Shown piece after piece: positions 16,367 to 23,593 of a stretch of 33,988 nucleotides of DNA (within the stretch, counting starts at the first letter, position 1; the number at the start of each line of letters is the position of its first letter). The position numbers and the translations under genes were made by a program. This DNA comes from Oscillospiraceae bacterium (GTDB lineage: Bacteria; Bacillota; Clostridia; Oscillospirales; Acutalibacteraceae): NCBI GenBank assembly GCA_015065885.1, contig SVPJ01000027.1:1-33988 (forward strand). Direction: 5' to 3'. A model generated the notes under the pieces. It saw only the letters and a list, made by a program, of their open reading frames with translations, had not been told where the DNA came from and ran no database searches.

Positions 16367-17025
16367 CGGATCGGGATCGGGCGGTCTGTGACAATATGGG
16401 TCTGGTACACGCGTGTGCCCGCCGTTTTATCGGGCGCGGTGTGGAGTACGAAGATCTGGTGCAAGCGGGTTGCGTAGGACTGGTGAAAGCGGTGGACGGC
16501 TTTGAGAAGGAACGCGGTCTGCGTCTGTCTACCTACGCCGTGCCCGTGATCCTGGGTGAGATACGGCGGCTGTTTCGTGACGGCGGTGCGGTCAAGGTAG
16601 GACGTACGCTTAAAGAACTTTCGGTGCGCGCCGTGCGCCTGCGGGATCGCTTCGTGGCAGAGAACGGACGCGAGCCGCAGATAGGGGAGTTGGCAGACCT
16701 GCTGGGAGTGGAGACTGCACAAGCGGCACAGGCGCTCGGCGCCTCTCTGCCGCCGCTGTCGCTGACGCGTTGGGAGGACGATGGTGATGAAGGAGATCAA
16801 ATTGATGTTCCCGTCGCCCCGCCCGAAGAACAGATCACCGACCGCTTGGCGTTGCGGCAGGTGCTTTCGGAATTGGATGAGCGCGACCGCAACCTGATCG
16901 AATGGAGGTATCTGCGTCGCAGTACCCAGCAAGTCACCGCCGAAGCACTCGGTATGACGCAGGTACAGGTATCCCGCCGCGAGCGGGTGATATTAAAGGA
17001 ATTGCGCCGTAAATTGACGGGGTAA
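16363..17025 (+). CDS. sigF: RNA polymerase sporulation sigma factor SigF
   Basis: A 220-residue sigma-70 family factor of the SigF/SigG/SigB type. Region 2 reads YEDLVQAGCVGLVKAVDGFEK followed by LSTYAVPVILGEIRR, the exact form seen in sigma F/G. Region 4 ends TAEALGMTQVQVSRRERVILKELRRKL. It starts with GTG inside the spoIIAB stop region (GTGA). It drives early forespore genes. No spoVA gene follows; tRNA-Leu is next. High confidence. Confidence 0.95.
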   Translation: MTDRDRAVCDNMGLVHACARRFIGRGVEYEDLVQAGCVGLVKAVDGFEKERGLRLSTYAVPVILGEIRRLFRDGGAVKVGRTLKELSVRAVRLRDRFVAENGREPQIGELADLLGVETAQAAQALGASLPPLSLTRWEDDGDEGDQIDVPVAPPEEQITDRLALRQVLSELDERDRNLIEWRYLRRSTQQVTAEALGMTQVQVSRRERVILKELRRKLTG

Positions 17026-17053
17026 AAAAATAAAAATATTTTTGCAAAACCTC

Positions 17054-17082
17054 TTGACATTTCGTTTTCCGTTCGCTATAAT
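17054..17082 (+). promoter_or_regulatory. Consensus promoter of tRNA-Leu
   Basis: A perfect TTGACA (17054-17059), a 17-bp spacer and a perfect TATAAT (17077-17082) lie 34 bp before the tRNA, as expected for a strong stable-RNA promoter. Confidence 0.85.
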
Positions 17083-17115
17083 GTCACTTGTCGCCGCAAC
17101 AGCGGCAGCAAATAT

Positions 17116-17202
17116 GCGGATATGGCGGAATTGGCAGACGCGTTAGATTCAGGTTCTAATCGGGGCAACTCGGTGGAGGTTCAAGTCCTCTTATCCGCAC
17201 CA
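17116..17202 (+). tRNA. tRNA-Leu (anticodon CAG)
   Basis: The 87-nt class II tRNA has acceptor stem GCGGATA/TATCCGC, discriminator A and encoded CCA. The anticodon stem TTAGA/TCTAA holds loop TTCAGGT, giving anticodon CAG (reads CUG). A long variable arm (CGGGGCAACTCG) and T-arm GGAGGTTCAAGTCCTC are present. The terminator follows immediately. The last 20 nt recur at 17452-17471. Confidence 0.95.
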
Positions 17203-17244
17203 ACAACAAAGGCAACCCATTCGGGTTGCCTTTGTTGTTTTTTT
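17201..17244 (+). terminator. Terminator of tRNA-Leu (copy 1)
   Basis: AACAACAAAGGCAACCC/GGGTTGCCTTTGTTGTT with an ATTC loop, followed by T residues, abuts the tRNA CCA end. The same hairpin with loop TTTT recurs at 17742-17784. Confidence 0.9.
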
Positions 17245-17248
17245 GAGA

Positions 17249-17461
17249 AAGAGGACTTGAAATGCAACGCTTGCGAGCGCCGCCGGGGCGGATACAGCGA
17301 GCAAGGGTTGGCGCCGCGGTCAAAATCGGCAGCGGTGAATACCGCGCCCGCCGATTTTGGGTACCGCAAGAGGAAACTCCAAACGTGAGGCATCGTTGAT
17401 GCCGAAGGTTTGGGAGCAACAGTCCGGGGGACTGTTGCGTTCGTGAGAAGAAAGTCCTCTT
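17249..17461 (+). other. Structured segment closed by tRNA-derived stem
   Basis: AAGAGGACTT (17249-17258) is the exact complement of AAGTCCTCTT (17452-17461), closing a segment of about 190 nt. Inside are a long dyad with arms CAAAATCGGC and GCCGATTTTG around a small GCGGT/ACCGC hairpin, a nested dyad CCAAAC/GTTTGG around GGCATC/GATGCC, and a 10-bp hairpin GCAACAGTCC-GGG-GGACTGTTGC at 17416-17438. In copy B the closing stem has a different sequence but still pairs. A structured RNA or a foldback DNA element are both possible. Confidence 0.5.
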
Positions 17462-17471
17462 ATCCGCACCA

Positions 17472-17514
17472 GAAAAACGACAAGTTTCGACAGAAACTTG
17501 TCGTTTTTCAATGA
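17472..17514. terminator. 43-nt shared hairpin with T run (copy A)
   Basis: AAAAACGACAAGTTTC pairs with GAAACTTGTCGTTTTT around a 3-4 nt loop, and TTTTTC follows. It looks like an intrinsic terminator and lies directly after the tRNA 3'-end copy. All 43 nt are identical, in inverse orientation, to 25585-25627. Confidence 0.75.
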
Positions 17515-17680
17515 AGCGTTCCCTTCGGGAACATGATGACGCTACGCTAATGATGTCACTTCGTTAATGATGTGTTGCTTCGCAACATTAAGGGACGCTT
17601 CGCATCATAAATGAGCAAAGCGAATTTACATCATATTGCGCACAGCGCAATACATCATATCGACGAAGTCGATGCATCGT
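17515..17680. repeat. Array of small hairpins with variable stems (copy A)
   Basis: Short hairpins alternate with ATGATG/CATCAT linkers. The clear ones are GTTCCC-TTC-GGGAAC (17518-17532), TGTTGC-TTC-GCAACA (17573-17587), ATTGCGC-ACA-GCGCAAT (17635-17651) and ATCGAC-GAA-GTCGAT (17659-17673), with several decayed ones between. Stems differ in sequence while linkers are similar, so this is not a CRISPR array or simple tandem repeat. Confidence 0.7.
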
Positions 17681-17687
17681 TTTGTGC

Positions 17688-17728
17688 GAGTTCAAATTCA
17701 TACGCAAAACTAACGAAAATATCTTTTT
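17688..17728 (+). repeat. 41-nt conserved block (copy A)
   Basis: It begins GAGTTCAAATTCATACGC and ends AATATCTTTTT. Compared base by base with the inverse block 25369-25409 it shows 34 of 41 identities and no gaps. In one frame both copies read EF-x-FIRK-x4-NIFF-like, but no convincing gene contains either. Confidence 0.65.
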
Positions 17729-17741
17729 TATAGTCCTTACA

Positions 17742-17784
17742 CAACAACAAAGGCAACCCTTTTGGGTTGCCTTTGTTGTTTTTC
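17742..17784 (+). terminator. Second copy of the tRNA-Leu terminator
   Basis: This is the same hairpin as at 17201-17244, CAACAACAAAGGCAACCC and its complement with loop TTTT instead of ATTC. It now lies 541 bp downstream, at the far end of the repeat. Confidence 0.85.
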
Positions 17785-17892
17785 CGTGCAACGTTTTTCT
17801 TGCCGCCCTAAACGGGCGCCATTTCACCATAGGTAAAACCGAAAAAGTTGCCGTCCGAGAGATTACCCCGTTCGTGAGGATAAAACTTACTA
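17785..17892. other. Gap before the polysaccharide operon promoter
   Basis: No gene is seen here. The only feature is a short dyad CGCCC-TAAA-CGGGCG around 17802-17817. Confidence 0.4.
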
Positions 17893-17921
17893 TTGCTTTT
17901 TATGTATAAGTATGATATAAT
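17893..17921 (+). promoter_or_regulatory. Predicted promoter of the polysaccharide operon
   Basis: TTGCTT (17893-17898), a 17-bp spacer and TATAAT (17916-17921) lie 62 bp before the ATP-grasp gene. Its ribosome site is the G-rich TAGGGGG. No other promoter is obvious inside the operon. Confidence 0.7.
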
Positions 17922-17983
17922 ACATTGAACATTTGTGCCGTGCTTTATGCGGCGTTCTATAAAAGCATTAGGGGGTTGTAACA

Positions 17984-19096
17984 ATGGCAAAGAAGGTTCT
18001 CATTCTCGGCGTGGCGTCGGTGCAGATGGATGCTGTTGCCGTACTGAAAGAGATGGGGTGCGAGACCTATACCTGCGCGATGGCAAAAGACGGTCCCGCG
18101 GCGGAAATTTCCGATCATTTTGAAATTATCAATATTCTGGATGTGGAAAAGATCGTTTCTTACATTCAGGAGAACGCTATCGATGCGGTGTATTCTACCG
18201 GCTCTGACCTGGCAATGCCTATCGCGTGTGCCATCAGTGAACGGTTGGGATTGCCGCATTTCGTGTCTGCCGAAGCGGCGTACACCTGCAACCACAAGGA
18301 TGCGATGCGTGCGGCACTCACGCAAGAGTGCAAGGGCAACATTCCGCACCGCGTGTTGGAGGAGATCGAACATCTGGATCTGCCGTATCCGCTGATCTTG
18401 AAGCCTTCCGATTCCCAGGGACAGCGCGGCATCTTCTTGGTGCATTCGCAAGAGGAGTTTGAAGCGCACTTTGAGGAGGCAAAGTCCTTCTCGCGTGACA
18501 AAAAGGTCATCGTGGAGAAATACGTGGATGGTCCGGAACTGTCGGTCAATACCTATCTGGTGGACGGCGAGATCCGTTTCTTAGTGGCGTCCGACCGTGA
18601 CACCTGGCCGGAGTATACGGGCCTGATCCACAAGCACATCGTGCCCGCACAGGCACTTTCGGCGGTCGGCTACGAGCGCTTGAAGGACGTGGTCACCGAT
18701 GCGTGTCGCCGCGTGGGAATTAAAAACGGCCCTGCCTACTTCCAGATCAAGGTGGAAGCGGGAGACTATCCCTACATCATCGAAATGACGCCCCGTCTGG
18801 ACGGGTGCCACATGTGGAAGATCCTCTCGATGGCGACGGGTATCAACCTGATGAAACTCGCGTTTGAGCATCTGCTGAACGGCGACACCTCCGAACTGGA
18901 TAAGGAGATCGGTGAAGTGAAACCGATGGAATTGGTGTTCTGGTGTCAGAAGCCGCACACCACGATGGATCGCAGCACGCTGGAACTGCCGGAGGATGCT
19001 TTGCATCATTTCTACTACTACAACACGGGCGATACCATTCGTCCCGTCAACGGCCGTTACGATAAGATTGGATACTACATCCGTAAACTGGGGTGA
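17984..19096 (+). CDS. ATP-grasp domain enzyme in polysaccharide operon
   Basis: A 370-residue ATP-grasp ligase resembling carbamoyl-phosphate-synthase/PurK-type proteins. The N-terminal pre-ATP domain opens KKVLILGVASVQMDAV and contains an STGSD segment near residue 75. The ATP-binding lysine is in YPLILKPSDSQGQRG (about 135-149). The central VIVEKYVDGPELSVNTYL and the late metal-binding YIIEMTPRLDGCHMW (about 265-279) complete the fold. Such enzymes form amide or acyl-phosphate bonds. In a surface polysaccharide locus one may attach an amino acid or similar acid to a sugar, which is inference. It is the first gene of the operon and overlaps the next one. Confidence 0.85.
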   Translation: MAKKVLILGVASVQMDAVAVLKEMGCETYTCAMAKDGPAAEISDHFEIINILDVEKIVSYIQENAIDAVYSTGSDLAMPIACAISERLGLPHFVSAEAAYTCNHKDAMRAALTQECKGNIPHRVLEEIEHLDLPYPLILKPSDSQGQRGIFLVHSQEEFEAHFEEAKSFSRDKKVIVEKYVDGPELSVNTYLVDGEIRFLVASDRDTWPEYTGLIHKHIVPAQALSAVGYERLKDVVTDACRRVGIKNGPAYFQIKVEAGDYPYIIEMTPRLDGCHMWKILSMATGINLMKLAFEHLLNGDTSELDKEIGEVKPMELVFWCQKPHTTMDRSTLELPEDALHHFYYYNTGDTIRPVNGRYDKIGYYIRKLG

Positions 19097-19101
19097 CACG
19101 T

Positions 19102-19989
19102 ATGCGCGTAGCAATTACGGGTGCGAGCGGTTTTCTCGGTCGCCATTTGGTGCGGGAACTGCTGGCAAGCGGCGACGAGCCGCTGATTTTGGGGATTGAA
19201 AAGGAAGGCACGGTGTGCGGTCTGCCCATCGTTACGACCGACTATACGGCTGACGCTTTGAAGGAGCAACTGAAAGGGGCGGACGCGGTGGTACATCTGG
19301 CGTCCACCCGCGGTGTATTTCCCCGCCTTTCGGCGTATTACGATTGCGTCGAAATGACCGAAAACGTGTACGAGGCCGCCGTTGCCTGCGGTATTCAAAA
19401 CGTGGTGTACGCCTCCTCCATCTCGGTCTACGCGGGGGACGAGTTGCCGTACGTCGAAACGCAGGCACCCGCACCGGGCAATTTGTACGGTGTCTATAAG
19501 CTCACGTGTGAGCAGTTTTGTCAGATCTACGGCGTACGGGACGGGTTGCGCATTAAGAATCTGCGCTTTGCCCATCTGTACGGTGCGAACGAGCAGAACA
19601 ACTATATGATCAACGTGTTCTTTCGTCGGGCGTTCGCACATGAGCCGTTGCAGGTGTTTTCGCAAAATCCTGCTCGTCGGCAGATGCTGTACGTGAAGGA
19701 TGCGGCGCGTGCCATCTGTGCGGCAATCAGAAAACCCGACGTGAGCGGTACGTTCAACATTGCTTCAAACGATGCACTGACCAACGGAGAGATCGCCGAA
19801 ACCATCTGCCGCGTGTTTACTCCCGATTTGCAGGTGCAGTACGGCGATAAGGTCGAATGCACGCCGTCTTCGTATATGGACGGCACCAAAGCGCGGGAAC
19901 AGTTGGATTTCCTGCCCAAGTATTCCTTCGAAGAAGCAGTAAAAGAGATCTACGCCGATATGCTGTCGGTTGCAAGGAGTGAGTCGTAA
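19102..19989 (+). CDS. NAD-dependent sugar epimerase/dehydratase
   Basis: An extended short-chain dehydrogenase of about 295 residues. The Rossmann motif GASGFLGRHL is at the very start, a VVHLAS block lies near residue 66, a catalytic Ser/Thr segment YASSISVY lies near 105, and the YxxxK pair is YGVYKLTCEQF (about 130-140). It modifies a nucleotide sugar by epimerisation, dehydration or reduction; the exact reaction is not readable. A GTG at 19093 in frame overlaps the upstream stop, but the ATG at 19102 is better spaced from GGGGTGA. It ends 1 bp before the sugar transferase start. Confidence 0.88.
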   Translation: MRVAITGASGFLGRHLVRELLASGDEPLILGIEKEGTVCGLPIVTTDYTADALKEQLKGADAVVHLASTRGVFPRLSAYYDCVEMTENVYEAAVACGIQNVVYASSISVYAGDELPYVETQAPAPGNLYGVYKLTCEQFCQIYGVRDGLRIKNLRFAHLYGANEQNNYMINVFFRRAFAHEPLQVFSQNPARRQMLYVKDAARAICAAIRKPDVSGTFNIASNDALTNGEIAETICRVFTPDLQVQYGDKVECTPSSYMDGTKAREQLDFLPKYSFEEAVKEIYADMLSVARSES

Positions 19990-20577
19990 ATGTACAGACA
20001 TTTTTTCAAACGCGTGTTGGATATCATCCTTTCGCTGATCGCGTTGGTCTTTGTGCTGATCGTAGGTATTCCGATCGCGATCGCGATCAAGTTGGAGGAC
20101 GGCGGTTCCATCTTCTATTGCGGCTATCGTTACGGCAAAGATATGAAGAAATTCCGTATGATCAAATTCCGCAGTATGAAGATGAACAGCGAAGACATTC
20201 GCAACGAGGACGGCACCACCTTCAATTCCGCGACCGATCCCCGTATGACTCGCGTGGGTGCGTTCCTGCGTAAGACCAGTTTGGACGAGTTGCCGCAGTT
20301 TATCAATGTACTGATCGGCGATATGTCGCTGATCGGTCCGCGTCCCAGTCCGATGGGGAACGAGAGTACCTACGACGAGTTCGTGATGCGCAAGTTCCGC
20401 GTACGCCCCGGCGTTACGGGCTTGAACCAAGCGTTGCTGCGCAACAGTGCGACGCTGGAGGAACGGTATAAGAACGACGTGGAATATGCCGACAATCTGA
20501 CCTTCGCGATGGATGTGAAGATCATTTGGCTGACCGTTTGCTCGGTCTTGGGGAAGAAGAATATTTACAAGGAATGA
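19990..20577 (+). CDS. Sugar-phosphate transferase, initiating (PglC-like)
   Basis: A 195-residue minimal bacterial sugar transferase. One N-terminal membrane-embedded helix (VLDIILSLIALVFVLIVGIPIA) is followed by the cytosolic catalytic domain with MIKFRSMK, the catalytic Asp-Glu dyad in TSLDELPQFINVL, GDMSLIGPRPSP and RPGVTGLNQ. It moves a phospho-sugar from an NDP-sugar to undecaprenyl phosphate, starting repeat-unit assembly. It is the monotopic, short form, without the extra membrane domain of WbaP. Tightly packed between epimerase and GT4 genes. Confidence 0.93.
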   Translation: MYRHFFKRVLDIILSLIALVFVLIVGIPIAIAIKLEDGGSIFYCGYRYGKDMKKFRMIKFRSMKMNSEDIRNEDGTTFNSATDPRMTRVGAFLRKTSLDELPQFINVLIGDMSLIGPRPSPMGNESTYDEFVMRKFRVRPGVTGLNQALLRNSATLEERYKNDVEYADNLTFAMDVKIIWLTVCSVLGKKNIYKE

Positions 20578-20584
20578 GTGACCT

Positions 20585-21838
20585 ATGAGCGAAAAGACCC
20601 GTTTGATCCTGCTTTCCAACAGTTTTCCTTACGGTAATTGGGAACCCTATCTGGAAACGGAAGTAGCGTATTACGACGCGTTCGACGAGATCCATATTTT
20701 AGCACTCCAAATTCGCAAAGAACACAAGAGTCGTCTGCGTCAAATGCCGTCGGACAAGTTCCGCGTGTTTCCCGTGGATTATGCCCCGAAGGCGGTTTAT
20801 CTTTTGAATTCCGTGCGGGCGCTGTTCGATAAGAATTTGTATGCGGAGATCGCGAAACTGCGTCAGCAAGGTCGCTTTAGCGCTTCGGCTCTGGTGAAAC
20901 TGTTCGTGTATTTGAGCCGTGCGCATTACGAAGCGCGGCACATCAAGAAATACCTGCGCGAAAGCGGACTTATGAATGACGCGGGGCACGGCGTGTTGTA
21001 CGCCTACCGATTTGAGTATCAGCCGTATTTGGCACTGCTTTTGCAGAAGTATCTGCCGAACTACAAGATCGTCGCCCGTGCACACGGGTACGATCTGTAC
21101 GAAGAGGTGAACTCTGCGAACTACATTCCGTTGCGGGAATATCTGCTCGAACGTCTCGAAAAGGTGTTTTTGATCGCGAATGCAGGGTATACCTATCTTG
21201 CCGAGCGGTTTCCCGCGTATGAAAACAAGCTGAAGGTGTCGAAACTCGGCACGGTCGACCGCGGTGAAACGCCGACCGAACACGGCACGCCGCTGCGTTT
21301 GGTTACTTGTTCTACCGTGTTGCCCATCAAACGTCTGCACCTGATCGCCGAAGCGCTGAAAGCGGTGAAGGCGGACGTTTTGTGGACGCACTACGGCGAC
21401 GGTCCCGTAATGGAGGATCTGCGTGAAGCCTGCCGTGACCTTCCCGAAAACGTGCAGGTGGATCTCCGCGGCATGTGCCCCAATCAGCAGATATTGGCAG
21501 ACTATGCGAAAGAGCCGTACCATCTGTTCTTGAACGTCAGTTCTTCCGAGGGCATTCCCGTGGCGATCATGGAGGCGATGTCTTTCGGTATTCCCTGCAT
21601 CGCCACCGATGTGGGCGGCAATCACGAGATCGTGACCGATGGATACAGCGGCAAACTGCTCCCAAAGGATTTTGCACCGCAGACGTTGGCAGACTGTATT
21701 GAAGAGTTTGCCGCCATGTCGGAGGAGGAGTACCGTACGCTTCGTCAGAACGCGCGAGAAGACTGGAGCCGCAAACATTCCGCCGCGAAGAACTATCCCG
21801 ACTTTGTTGCTGAGTTGTACGAAATGGCCAAGAATTGA
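20585..21838 (+). CDS. GT4-family glycosyltransferase
   Basis: The 417-residue GT-B fold enzyme has an N-terminal acceptor domain and a C-terminal donor domain. The donor domain shows VTCSTVLPIKRLHLIAEAL (about 240-258), the DVLWTHYGDGPVMEDL segment, and the retaining GT4 ExxxxxE-type block SSSEGIPVAIMEAMSFGIPCIATDVGG (about 320-346). It adds a sugar to the lipid-linked intermediate on the inner face of the membrane. It is the only glycosyltransferase in the operon besides the initiating transferase, so the encoded unit is very short unless others act in trans. Confidence 0.92.
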   Translation: MSEKTRLILLSNSFPYGNWEPYLETEVAYYDAFDEIHILALQIRKEHKSRLRQMPSDKFRVFPVDYAPKAVYLLNSVRALFDKNLYAEIAKLRQQGRFSASALVKLFVYLSRAHYEARHIKKYLRESGLMNDAGHGVLYAYRFEYQPYLALLLQKYLPNYKIVARAHGYDLYEEVNSANYIPLREYLLERLEKVFLIANAGYTYLAERFPAYENKLKVSKLGTVDRGETPTEHGTPLRLVTCSTVLPIKRLHLIAEALKAVKADVLWTHYGDGPVMEDLREACRDLPENVQVDLRGMCPNQQILADYAKEPYHLFLNVSSSEGIPVAIMEAMSFGIPCIATDVGGNHEIVTDGYSGKLLPKDFAPQTLADCIEEFAAMSEEEYRTLRQNAREDWSRKHSAAKNYPDFVAELYEMAKN

Positions 21839-21874
21839 TCCTACTCTTAAAAAGAGAAAGGTTGTTTCCTATTC

Positions 21875-23593
21875 ATGAAGGATATATTTGTGAAGGTGGG
21901 GCAGTGGTGTGCGGTCGTCCTTCGGGCAATCGGAGCCTTGCTCACGAAATGTGAAAATTGGATATGGCGTGCGGAAGACCGCTTGCCTTGGATACGAAAC
22001 ACCTATCACGCGGTGCGCCGTTTCTTCCAAACGATCGGCAGCACCTTGGATGCGTTTTGTGCGAAATTGGCTGCTTCTTTCCGAGCAAGGCGGAAAATGC
22101 CCGTTGAAAAGGCACCTTCGCGTCTGAAATCGTGGGCGGACCGCATCGGCAGCCGTTTGCCGAAAAACAAGGCGTTGTTCGGCACGGTGGTCGTGGAAGC
22201 GATCCTTGCCGTGTGGGGCCTCGTGATGGGGGCGGATATCCTCTTTATTGCCGTTATCCTTCTGTGGTGCGCGATCGTCATATATGCGGCGGTGAAGATG
22301 GAACAACGTGCGATGTTGCTGATGCTGTCGCTGACCTTCTTCGTGTTCCTGCTCGGTCGGCTGTTCTTGGAACAGTTTTTCTGCTATAGACCCGACGCTG
22401 AAATTTTCCCCGCGGCGGTACAAACGCACACCTATATTTGTCTGTTCGTCGCCCTGCTCGGTTTGTTTTTAGGCTATTGGTTTATCAAGCGTAAGACGAA
22501 GGATACGCCCTATATCGGGAAAGAGAAGAACCCCTATGTTTTACGCTGTGCGAAGTACGTGCTGTTGCTCGTGTTGATTCCTGCCGTGTTGTACCGTCTG
22601 ATCCTTACGGTATATGTGCAGAGATACGGTTACAACGCGTATTACACCGATTTCGCGGTGTTGCTCGACAAGAATATTCTTTTGTATGTGCTGAGCAAAG
22701 TGGAGCAGATGGCACCGGCCTGCTTCTGTATCTATCTTGCGGCGATGCCCGCGAAGAAAGAGTTCTTCAAGGTGTCCGCCGTTTACGCCGTCTATCTCGT
22801 GCTGACGTTGGGTGCGGGCACCCGCTCGCCTTTCCTGCTTGGCGTGTTCTTGTTCTTCTTCTATTTCCTATACCGTGCAGGACTGTCGTCGGAAGAGCGG
22901 TGGTTCAACCGCCGCTACATCGCCCCCTGCGTGGCGATCCTGGCGGTGTTTGCGATCGCGCTTTACGTTGGCGGCTTGGTGCGGGACGGCGCCAAAGCCT
23001 CCGGCAACGCGGCGGACGGCCTGTTCGGTTTTGTGTACAGCCAGGGAGTCAGTGTGAACGTCATCCGCCGTGGATTTATGCTGAAGGATCAGATCCCTGA
23101 GGGGTATCTCTATTCCATGGATTTCACCCGCTACGGGATCATTGCCCGCCTTTTGGGCATCCCCGTATATGCGGGTAATACGGCGGAACAAGCGCTGTAC
23201 GGCGGCAGTTTCGCCCATGCGTTGTCCTACGTGTTCATGCAGAGCGACTATCTTGCGGGGCGCGGCACGGGCACCAGTTACGTGGCGGAATTGTTCCACG
23301 ATTTCTGGTACGTCGGCGTGTTCGTCGGCAGTGTTCTCTACGGTTGGCTTTGCACCCGCATTGAGTCGTATAAAACGGGTAAGGTGTTTCGGCGGGCGTG
23401 CCTGTTCATCGTCATCACGCAGTTGTTGTGGGCACCGCGCGGCGGCTTTACGAAATTCATCACCACCTTGATCTCGCCTTCGGCACTGGTCGCGTTGATC
23501 GCCGTCTTCGGTCTCACGTGGCTGCTCGGACGCCGAAAACAATGGCGACTGGTGAACGCAAAGGGGGAGACCCATGGAAAAGAAAAACAGTAA
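21875..23593 (+). CDS. Wzy-type oligosaccharide repeat-unit polymerase
   Basis: The 572-residue integral membrane protein has about twelve predicted membrane segments, beginning after an unusual N-terminal amphipathic, Arg/Lys-rich stretch of about 100 residues. Motifs typical of O-antigen polymerase proteins are LTLGAGTRSPFLLGVF in the middle and GRGTGTSYVAELFHDFWYVGVFVGSVLYG late in the protein. It would join lipid-linked units outside the membrane. The long soluble N-terminal tail is not common in the family and could contact the sugar transferase or a regulator. The last 20 bp overlap the flippase gene. Confidence 0.85.
   Translation: MKDIFVKVGQWCAVVLRAIGALLTKCENWIWRAEDRLPWIRNTYHAVRRFFQTIGSTLDAFCAKLAASFRARRKMPVEKAPSRLKSWADRIGSRLPKNKALFGTVVVEAILAVWGLVMGADILFIAVILLWCAIVIYAAVKMEQRAMLLMLSLTFFVFLLGRLFLEQFFCYRPDAEIFPAAVQTHTYICLFVALLGLFLGYWFIKRKTKDTPYIGKEKNPYVLRCAKYVLLLVLIPAVLYRLILTVYVQRYGYNAYYTDFAVLLDKNILLYVLSKVEQMAPACFCIYLAAMPAKKEFFKVSAVYAVYLVLTLGAGTRSPFLLGVFLFFFYFLYRAGLSSEERWFNRRYIAPCVAILAVFAIALYVGGLVRDGAKASGNAADGLFGFVYSQGVSVNVIRRGFMLKDQIPEGYLYSMDFTRYGIIARLLGIPVYAGNTAEQALYGGSFAHALSYVFMQSDYLAGRGTGTSYVAELFHDFWYVGVFVGSVLYGWLCTRIESYKTGKVFRRACLFIVITQLLWAPRGGFTKFITTLISPSALVALIAVFGLTWLLGRRKQWRLVNAKGETHGKEKQ

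Larger units (their letters stand above)
17245..17784 (+). repeat. tRNA-anchored composite repeat, copy A
   Basis: A gene-free stretch made of ordered parts. An antisense T-arm fragment of tRNA-Leu (17249-17261) is followed by a structured segment and a GC hairpin (17416-17438). Then come a 20-nt direct copy of the tRNA-Leu 3' end with CCA (17452-17471) and a 43-nt hairpin (17472-17514). A hairpin array (17515-17680), a 41-nt conserved block (17688-17728) and a second copy of the tRNA-Leu terminator (17742-17784) complete it. The same order is found, inverted, downstream of tRNA-Trp. I see no credible protein-coding gene in it. Confidence 0.8.

Noticed and set aside
17122..17388. Open frame starting inside tRNA-Leu
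   Set aside because: It overlaps the tRNA and its terminator and has no ribosome site.
17515..17680. Possible CRISPR array
   Set aside because: The recurrent parts are short linkers of 6-7 nt and the variable parts are palindromic stems. There are no identical 25-37 nt repeats, no uniform spacers and no cas genes.
17203..17784. Full-size integrative element at tRNA-Leu
   Set aside because: No integrase, excisionase or cargo gene is found between the duplicated tRNA ends; only 249 bp separate them.
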